Shown here: positions 53,724-59,148 of the stretch, in pieces | Layout: each line of letters starts with the position of its first letter | Position numbering within the stretch: the first letter of the stretch is position 1 | Assembly: GCA_937941715.1 (NCBI GenBank) | Contig: CALDGX010000066.1 | Coordinates: 1-59,148, forward strand | Direction: 5' to 3' | Source of the DNA: an uncultured Chloracidobacterium sp. | GTDB lineage: Bacteria > Acidobacteriota > Blastocatellia > Pyrinomonadales > Pyrinomonadaceae | DNA: 59,148 bases | Program-made: the position numbers and the translations under genes | The notes under the pieces: model-generated | What the model was told of the DNA's origin: nothing | The model's database searches: none | The model's input: the letters and a program-made list of their open reading frames with translations, nothing else

Positions 53724-55892
53724 CTATCTTATAACTTCAAAATCGATCGACTCGGCGGCGAGCGTGCGCTTGCCGCGCAAACTGTCGCGGATGATCACCT
53801 GAAAGATGTAATCTCCGGCCGGCAGAGCCTTGTCCAGCCCGAAAACACCGCTGACATTGATGTTCTTGGGGTCCAGTTTGCCTAGCGCGTTCGCCGGTAG
53901 TTCGGGTGAACGCGATATTTCACGACCGTCTTTGAAAAGTCGTATCTGACTGGTCAACTGTGCCGTTTCACCCTTTGCGGAATAGATCGCAAAGCCGAAT
54001 CTGAGCATTCGCCCGGCCCGAAACTGACGAAGCGCGATCTCACGCTGCTCGTCGGTCTGGACAATATTGGTGTCCGAACCGGCCTGACGGTCGTAACTGA
54101 GGGCTATGCCCGAAAGCGAAAACGGTGATTTCTTGAGATTTGGGATCTGGATAAACTGGCTCACCGAACCTATCTTTTGCGAGGCTTTGTCCTGGATGAC
54201 GATCTTCATCTGGTAGGGGCCGGCGACCTTGATCGGGACATTCAACGAATAAACAAGCCCCTTGGTGCTGACCTCCTGATAGGCGTCAGCCTTGAGCGAG
54301 ACGGTCTCTTCGCGATCGACCGACTCCTTCACGACGCCGTTATCGTCAAAGATAAGGGCGAGAACGTTAAACTCGGCCTTGTACGAGCCGTCCGGCTGAA
54401 CCGCAAAATTGATATTTCCGCCCTTGATGTGGATAAAGGACCTCATTGCCGCACCTTTCTGATTTTGCAGGAACAGTGCATTCATTTTGAGGTCGAGTTC
54501 ATTTTTGGCAAAGGGCGAGTTCAGTTCGTCCGCCATCCGCTGAAGGGCGCTTCGCGGACGGACCGGAGCCTTTGACGATTCGACGCCAAAAAATCCGCTG
54601 CGGTAGCTGAGCTTAAGGTCGGGGCGTTTTAATTTGATACTGAGTTTGTTGAATTTTCGTGTCGCGGGGTCAAACGTCTCATCGTCCGGTTCATAGCCGA
54701 TCAGGTAATAGCCGTTTTGCTTTTCGAGGACCTTTTCGATGCCCTTGCTGATGTCGTTTTGGCTGATGTAAGCGTCGCCGCCGGTTTCATCGGCCAGAAA
54801 CTTGAGGGCCTGCAGCGAATTTTCGTAATCGCGTTCGCGTGCCCGAAGCTTTGCGTCCATCGCAAACATATCGTCACGCAGCCCGACCGCGTAGTCCGAG
54901 GCATTCGCACCGGGGGCGACCAGGCCGCGGGGATCGATCGAATAGATAACGACGGATGAACGGTTCGCCGTCTCGGTCAGATTGCGCAGCGCGCTATCGA
55001 TACGCGGATTGATGCCGCCGTCACGGTCAAACATCGAAAATCCCTCAGACATCAGGGCGACGGCCTTTCGACCGGGCAACGCCGACATTCCGCGAATAAC
55101 ATAGCCTACGGCACCAAGCGTTCCCACGGCGAAACCGTCCGCACGGAAATCCTGAAACGCCTGATCCGCCGCCAGGTCCTCGGCAACTCCCAAAACCGGG
55201 CCCTCGAGATCAAATTCGCCGCGCGCGACTGACGTGCTGACGGCATTAAACTCCTCCTTGTCGCTCGGCCGGATCGGGGCAAATGACGATATGCCGGAGC
55301 GGCTGTTGGGGTTAAATTTTAGATTTTCGATCGCGGCGTACAGTACGCGCTTGTCCCATGTGAATTGCTGCAGTACGCCGATGCCGCCGCCGGTTCGGAT
55401 GATCGCCACGAGGTCGCCGGGCCGCATCTGCTGATCGACAAATTTTTTCATCGCCGCCTTGACGAAAAAAGCACTTGAAAACGATAGCCCGAGGTCGTCG
55501 ATGACCATCGCGATCGTCCGCTTGATCTGGTCGGGCCGTAGCGGTGTCGAGGCGGTCGGCGGCGGCAGATTGTCGGTCCTTGAACGCCCGGCGTCACCGT
55601 CGCCGTCGTTTCCGCTTGGGCGAAGGTCAACATACGAGAACTGCGAGATCGGCTGTTTGACACCGTTTTCGTAAATCTCGAAATCATCGGCCGTCAGGCC
55701 CTTAACGACCTTTCCGCTCTTGTCCGTAACGGTCGCATCGATCTGGATAAGGTTGGTCGAGATGACAACGACATCTTCGGGCTTTACGGCCGGGGTCGGC
55801 GTCGGTGCGGGCAGCGGAACCGCCGACTGCGCCAGGGCAGCGGACGAAAATAGCACGAGGCCAAGGGGAACGGCGAGAAACAGCGACTTCAT
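53724..55892 (-). CDS. Exported VWFA-related (Acidobacterial type) domain protein
   Basis: A 722-residue protein with a signal peptide (about 1-22, ending ALAQ). It contains the VWFA-related domain seen chiefly in Acidobacteria (about 35-400): VVISTNLIQIDATVTDKSG (first strand), GLTADDFEIYENGVKQPI, IAMVIDDLGLS (IDDLGLS in place of DxSxS) and KAVALMSEGFSM. After it, about 300 residues of strand-rich sequence (GYYLIGYEPDDETFD, RPDLKLSYRSGFFGVES, FQVIIRDSLRGKRTLA). Probably secreted or periplasmic. It converges with the diguanylate cyclase gene, two bases apart. No activity is known for this family. Confidence 0.9.
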   Translation of the reverse strand: MKSLFLAVPLGLVLFSSAALAQSAVPLPAPTPTPAVKPEDVVVISTNLIQIDATVTDKSGKVVKGLTADDFEIYENGVKQPISQFSYVDLRPSGNDGDGDAGRSRTDNLPPPTASTPLRPDQIKRTIAMVIDDLGLSFSSAFFVKAAMKKFVDQQMRPGDLVAIIRTGGGIGVLQQFTWDKRVLYAAIENLKFNPNSRSGISSFAPIRPSDKEEFNAVSTSVARGEFDLEGPVLGVAEDLAADQAFQDFRADGFAVGTLGAVGYVIRGMSALPGRKAVALMSEGFSMFDRDGGINPRIDSALRNLTETANRSSVVIYSIDPRGLVAPGANASDYAVGLRDDMFAMDAKLRARERDYENSLQALKFLADETGGDAYISQNDISKGIEKVLEKQNGYYLIGYEPDDETFDPATRKFNKLSIKLKRPDLKLSYRSGFFGVESSKAPVRPRSALQRMADELNSPFAKNELDLKMNALFLQNQKGAAMRSFIHIKGGNINFAVQPDGSYKAEFNVLALIFDDNGVVKESVDREETVSLKADAYQEVSTKGLVYSLNVPIKVAGPYQMKIVIQDKASQKIGSVSQFIQIPNLKKSPFSLSGIALSYDRQAGSDTNIVQTDEQREIALRQFRAGRMLRFGFAIYSAKGETAQLTSQIRLFKDGREISRSPELPANALGKLDPKNINVSGVFGLDKALPAGDYIFQVIIRDSLRGKRTLAAESIDFEVIR

Positions 55893-56034
55893 AGATCTCT
55901 CCCAAATTGAAAGCTAACGGAATTTTGAATTACGAAATAATAACACGGTGCACCGGTACGGCAAAGAGATTTCTTGGCCAGTTCAACGCCCCTCGATATC
56001 TCACAGTGCGGCCGGACGGAGCCAAAAGACCGAT

Positions 56035-56403
56035 CTATCTAAAATGCAAAAGGATCAACGCGATGATCGCCGGTAGGGCCTGGACGAAGAGTATCTTGCG
56101 GCTTGCCGTCAGTGCCCCGAAAATGCCGGCCGCGATCACGCATGTCAGAAAGAATATTAGAATGTGAAAGCCCGTATGCCAGTCCCGGCTCATCTGGTAC
56201 AGTCCCCAGATCAGACCGGCAGCGAGAAAACCGTTGTACAGTCCCTGGTTCTTGGCGAGCGTCTTGGTCACCGCCGCCTGTTCGGGAGTGTGTCCAAAGG
56301 CGCGGATCCCGGGAGTCTTGTCCCACAAGAACATCTCAAGCACCAGAAAGTAGATGTGAAGCGCGGCGACGATCCCTGTGACGACGAGTGCGGCTGTCTG
56401 CAT
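56035..56403 (-). CDS. DUF1304 family membrane protein
   Basis: A 122-residue protein with four membrane segments (about 5-28, 55-72, 80-98, 103-120) and the family motifs VAALHIYFLVLEMFLW near the N-terminus and NQGLYNGFLAAGLIWGL in the middle. DUF1304 proteins are small inner-membrane proteins of unknown function. It is divergent from the endonuclease gene, with 63 bases between the start codons. Confidence 0.92.
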   Translation of the reverse strand: MQTAALVVTGIVAALHIYFLVLEMFLWDKTPGIRAFGHTPEQAAVTKTLAKNQGLYNGFLAAGLIWGLYQMSRDWHTGFHILIFFLTCVIAAGIFGALTASRKILFVQALPAIIALILLHFR

Positions 56404-56466
56404 TTAGATTTTCTCCCGATCGCACGTATGTTACTATTGGCGGCAGTATTCGACAAGGCGGTATCT

Positions 56467-57288
56467 ATGCGGTTTTTCTTTCGATCAACGATTCTGACGG
56501 TCATTTTGACGGCCGTTTCGTTAGTGCCTGTATTTGGCCAAAAGGCGACGCCCGCACAGGTCAAACTCGGGTCTGAGACGGCCAAAAACGGCTTTAAGAA
56601 CGAGGACGAGATCCGCGACAAATTTAATAATTGGAAAGCCGATGACGATGCCAAAGTTTGGCTCGGGGCGATGGGTTATAAATTGACCGAGATCGAGGGC
56701 GTCAACGCGACCAAGCCGCACGGCGAAAAAGCCGATGTCGAGATCGTGGTCAGGACCAAGGCCGGCGAACGCAAAGAGGGCATTTCGATCAAACTCGTAA
56801 GCAGCGACAACGGTTTTAATCAGATCGACAAACGGTGGCTCGCCCACTACGTGAAAATGTGGAAGATACCGGCGGATGTCGAGGCGGCGCTCAAATTGTT
56901 CGTCGGTGAAACGCCGCCGAACAAACCGTCGAAGGACCCAAAACGGATGTTCCTGAACGAACTCGACGCCGCGACGCAGAAGGCAGTTATCGATTTCTTC
57001 ACCACAAACAAAGAGATGATCGTTTCGGACCTTTTCGCCGGTGACGGTGAACATGCCGCCGGTTGGATCATGGTCGCACTCAAATCGAGCGATAAGCCGC
57101 GTTGGGTGTTGAGGACAGACGCTTACGCGATCAAATTCTTCAGCGAGGGCAATGTCGAGTTGACCCGCAACGGCAACCTGAAGATCGGCCGCATTACCGT
57201 CCAACGCAAGGGCGGCGACGGCGGCCGGGAATCGGCCAAGATGCTGCAGTTCAAGATAAACCCGGCACTGCTGTTCGAGGGAAAATGA
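56467..57288 (+). CDS. Exported HinP1I-type (GCGC) restriction endonuclease homologue
   Basis: A 273-residue protein. From about residue 31 to the end it follows restriction enzyme HinP1I (247 residues, cuts GCGC) as I recall it: LGSETAKNGFKNE, the active-site region (D90, S107, K109), NGFNQIDKRWLAHY, PKRMFLNELDA, and the near-identical C-terminus TVQRKGGDGGRESAKMLQFK. HinP1I has SD-X18-Q-x-K; here it is AD-X16-S-x-K, so Asp and Lys are kept and Gln is Ser. Residues 1-24 form a Sec signal peptide (basic MRFFFR, hydrophobic 7-23, VFG-Q), absent from HinP1I. ATG 56467 follows AAGGCGG; ATG 56428 is an alternative. No cognate methyltransferase is nearby. Confidence 0.88.
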   Translation: MRFFFRSTILTVILTAVSLVPVFGQKATPAQVKLGSETAKNGFKNEDEIRDKFNNWKADDDAKVWLGAMGYKLTEIEGVNATKPHGEKADVEIVVRTKAGERKEGISIKLVSSDNGFNQIDKRWLAHYVKMWKIPADVEAALKLFVGETPPNKPSKDPKRMFLNELDAATQKAVIDFFTTNKEMIVSDLFAGDGEHAAGWIMVALKSSDKPRWVLRTDAYAIKFFSEGNVELTRNGNLKIGRITVQRKGGDGGRESAKMLQFKINPALLFEGK

Positions 57289-57367
57289 GGGTTTCGGTAA
57301 ATTATCCCAAATGACCGAGCTCGAAACGGAACTGCCACCTCTCCGATCGTGGGTCAATTAGATTGAT

Positions 57368-58168
57368 TTATGGACGACTATTTTCAATCAGAGCTGCCAA
57401 CACGCTCGGCTCGGCTTCGGCCGGGATCGCATGAGCACAGTTTTCCAGCACCTCAAGCCGCACGTTGTACGCCCTTGCGGTACGCGCAGATGACTGCCGC
57501 GAGACCATAAAATCCTCGGCTCCGGCCAGTACGATAACGCGGCACTTGACGCTCGCCGGGTCCGGTAACAGCGTATTCATTTCATTGCCGGCACGCCACG
57601 ACTCTTCCTGCAAGGAGGAAATGAAGCTCCGTACAACCGAGTCAGGCGTGTTTCGGTGAAACAGCAGCGAACGCGCCACCCGTTCATTATCGTACAGGCG
57701 ACGGAAACTGCGTCTGAGGGACGCGGCGATAAATGTCCACGGATGCTTTCGCGCCATTCGCATGCCATCCGCCCTCATGCCGTCAACCGGCGACGATGCG
57801 ACCAGGACCAAAACGTCGATATCGGCACGTGCCGCCGTGAGTTGGGCGATGAGCCCGCCCATCGAATGTCCGACGAGCGTTCGAACCCGCGGATAGCTCG
57901 ACAAAACGGTCAGCACATCTTCCACGTAGTCATTGATGCCGGCATTCTGGAGAACTTCGTGCCCGCTGCTCTTGCCGTGGCCACGCAGATCTACGGCCGC
58001 ACCGCCGCGGCCGGTTTCGTCGAAGTATTTCAAAAGCGGAGCCCAAGCCTCCGCGGTCTCAGTGGCGCCGTGTACAAACAGACATTCAGGTTCTGCCGTT
58101 GTGCGTGTTACGGCAAGTGAACCTCCGGAGGGCCGGCTGATGGTGTCTGTTCTTAACGCCATTTTCAT
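57368..58168 (-). CDS. Alpha/beta hydrolase
   Basis: A protein of about 266 residues from ATG at 58168 (a TTG at 58183 and an ATG at 58162 are alternatives). It has FVHGATETAEAW (oxyanion region), DLRGHGKS, the nucleophile elbow GHSMGG (Ser about 102), GAEDFMVS with the acidic residue, and CAHAIPAEAEP with the catalytic His. All three triad positions are present. Substrate unknown; no signal peptide. It converges with the endonuclease gene with 79 bases between. Confidence 0.9.
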   Translation of the reverse strand: MKMALRTDTISRPSGGSLAVTRTTAEPECLFVHGATETAEAWAPLLKYFDETGRGGAAVDLRGHGKSSGHEVLQNAGINDYVEDVLTVLSSYPRVRTLVGHSMGGLIAQLTAARADIDVLVLVASSPVDGMRADGMRMARKHPWTFIAASLRRSFRRLYDNERVARSLLFHRNTPDSVVRSFISSLQEESWRAGNEMNTLLPDPASVKCRVIVLAGAEDFMVSRQSSARTARAYNVRLEVLENCAHAIPAEAEPSVLAALIENSRP

Positions 58169-58183
58169 GATCGCCGATACCAA

Positions 58184-58530
58184 ACAGTTGGAGCGAGTAT
58201 TCCACTGATATTTTACAAAATCGAACGGCGAAAGTATGTTCCGGGTACCGCAAAGCGGACAAAATACAGCATTCCAAGATCAGGCCGGCATTGATGTTCG
58301 GTTGGAAGCAGTACTTGACAGATGTAAAGTGCTGGCTATACATTCGTCAGGTAAAAAGAGCCCTTTCATGATCAAGGCGCTGAGCGTTTCTTAACGACCG
58401 GAACGAAGTCAGGCATCAGGGTAAAGAGTGCTGATCAACCCCGCCGGCAATCGCTTGCTCTCGACAGTACTTCGGCGAATAACGCTTGCATTCGACCACG
58501 TGCGGATCAATTAAGCACTTTCGAGACAAA
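58184..58530. other. 347-base intergenic region
   Basis: I see no gene, strong hairpin or repeat here. It contains the leader of the alpha/beta hydrolase gene on the minus strand and the upstream region of the small open frame at 58531. Confidence 0.5.
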
Positions 58531-58626
58531 ATGAGATTTTCAAAACAACAGATCGCAGGAGCATCGGTTGTGCTTGGCCTGATAATTGTATTCGCGATAA
58601 TGCGAGGGATACTATCGGATTTTTAG
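58531..58626 (+). CDS. Possible 31-residue single-pass membrane peptide
   Basis: ATG at 58531 opens a short frame ending at TAG 58624-58626. The product begins MRFSKQQIAGASV, has one hydrophobic segment (about 9-25, VVLGLIIVFAIM) and ends RGILSDF. Basic N-terminus, one membrane helix and a short tail are the usual make-up of small membrane proteins. There is no good Shine-Dalgarno. A hairpin follows 20 bases after the stop. It could also be chance. Confidence 0.4.
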   Translation: MRFSKQQIAGASVVLGLIIVFAIMRGILSDF

Positions 58627-58646
58627 CCGCTCGACCTGTAAAGAGA

Positions 58647-58674
58647 AAAGTGCGGGTCCGTTGATCCGCACTTT
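58647..58674. terminator. Bidirectional hairpin terminator
   Basis: AAAGTGCGGGTC (58647-58658) pairs with GATCCGCACTTT (58663-58674) with one G-U pair and a 4-base loop. On the minus strand it is followed by a T-rich run, serving the OsmC gene. Confidence 0.75.
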
Positions 58675-58724
58675 ACCCCTTTGTGTAATGTCTGTCGTGA
58701 AAGTCGCTTTGAGCTCTTGGGTTT

Positions 58725-59147
58725 TTAGACGAGCTTAGCGTCCATCGTGATCTCGGCGTTAAGGAGCTTTGAGATCGGGCAGCCGGCCTTGGCGTTGTTC
58801 GCCGCGGTCATAAAGGCCTCGTCATCGGCCCCGGGGACTGACGCGGTCACGTCCAAATGGATCTTCGTGACGGCGAAACCCGATTCGAGTTTTTCGAGCC
58901 GTACTGACGCGGTGGTGTTGATGCTGGCCGGTGTGAACCCCGCGTTAGTCAACTGGCCCGACAGTGCCATCGAAAAGCAACCGGCATGTGCCGCCGCGAT
59001 CAATTCCTCGGGGTTGGTCCCGATCCCGTCCTCAAACCTCGTGCTAAAAGAATATTGCGTGTCCGCGAGAACACCGCTCTCAGTCGATATCCGTCCGCCG
59101 CCTTCCTTGATGGTGCCATTCCACTCTGCTGATGCTTTTCTTAACAT
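58725..59147 (-). CDS. osmC: OsmC-family peroxiredoxin
   Basis: Reduces organic hydroperoxides with a pair of Cys. 140 residues, the usual OsmC length, with MLRKASAEWNG at the N-terminus, GTNPEELIAAAHAGCFSMAL (C57, catalytic) and AGCPISKLLNAEI (C123, second Cys). Both Cys are present. Start ATG at 59147 is one base from the window end, so a longer N-terminus cannot be excluded but is unlikely. Downstream is a hairpin terminator. Confidence 0.94.
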   Translation of the reverse strand: MLRKASAEWNGTIKEGGGRISTESGVLADTQYSFSTRFEDGIGTNPEELIAAAHAGCFSMALSGQLTNAGFTPASINTTASVRLEKLESGFAVTKIHLDVTASVPGADDEAFMTAANNAKAGCPISKLLNAEITMDAKLV

Positions 59148-59148
59148 A

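Noticed and set aside
56521..57357. 278-residue minus-strand open frame opposite the endonuclease gene
   Set aside because: The plus strand has a clear HinP1I-like sequence; the antisense frame shows no family features.

Overview
The window reads as chromosomal DNA of a GC-rich Gram-negative bacterium, most likely an Acidobacteriota member of the Blastocatellia/Pyrinomonadaceae type. The basis is gene content: two secreted proteins of the VWFA-related family typical of Acidobacteria, many Sec-exported proteins of unknown function, a heptose-LPS gene pair (hldA/hldC), a secreted FG-GAP repeat protein and a sensor-propeller diguanylate cyclase. This placement is an inference from gene families; no rRNA marker is present. 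There is no phage, transposase, integrase or CRISPR array.

Layout. 1-1341: 3' part of an exported protein. 1.4-2.2 kb: SprT-like metalloprotease. 2.3-6.3 kb: hrcA-grpE-dnaK heat-shock operon with a terminator, followed by a 0.7-kb non-coding stretch rich in inverted and tandem repeats. 7-11.1 kb: exported proteins (VWFA-related, an RD-repeat protein, a 584-residue repeat protein). 11.4-12.5 kb: dnaJ. 12.6-15.4 kb: trypsin-like protease with TPRs and a thioredoxin-like protein, both on the minus strand. 15.6-20.1 kb: rpiB, an FMN reductase, an AraC-type regulator, a DUF4287/DUF5655 protein and a WD40 protein. 20.1-24.2 kb: VOC protein, exported LolA-like/NTF2-like protein, threonine aldolase, YjbR protein, cmk, tRNA-Arg and tRNA-His. 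24.3-30.5 kb: subtilisin with a BACON-like domain, FG-GAP protein, hldA, hldC, an unknown gene, rsmE and an exported protein. 30.6-34.7 kb (minus): orphan DNA methyltransferase coupled to a PolB-like exonuclease, then DAHP synthase and PheA. 35-35.9 kb: small membrane protein and a glycine-zipper protein behind a near-consensus sigma-54 promoter. 35.9-43.8 kb (minus): eight-gene beta-oxidation cluster whose promoter carries a perfect FadR(TetR)-type palindrome. 44-55.9 kb: LolA-like protein, PlsC, M14 peptidase, SpoIID/LytB protein, diguanylate cyclase and a second VWFA-related protein. 56-59.1 kb: DUF1304 protein, an exported homologue of restriction endonuclease HinP1I, alpha/beta hydrolase, a 31-residue membrane peptide and OsmC.

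How the genes work together. Recognisable modules are the Hsp70 chaperone system (HrcA, GrpE, DnaK, DnaJ), fatty-acid degradation under probable acyl-CoA-responsive control, ADP-heptose synthesis for LPS, the entry and phenylalanine branches of aromatic synthesis, and a large exported proteome.

The most unusual item is the gene at 56467-57288. It looks like a full-length HinP1I-type (GCGC) restriction endonuclease preceded by a Sec signal peptide, with no methyltransferase next to it. If correct, this is a sequence-specific nuclease working outside the cytoplasm. Other points worth attention are the FadR-type operator placed between -35 and -10 (43764-43793), the exonuclease-methyltransferase pair (30567-32215), a DAHP synthase with changes in otherwise constant motifs, and a SpoIID protein with SPOR-like and SLH-like segments.
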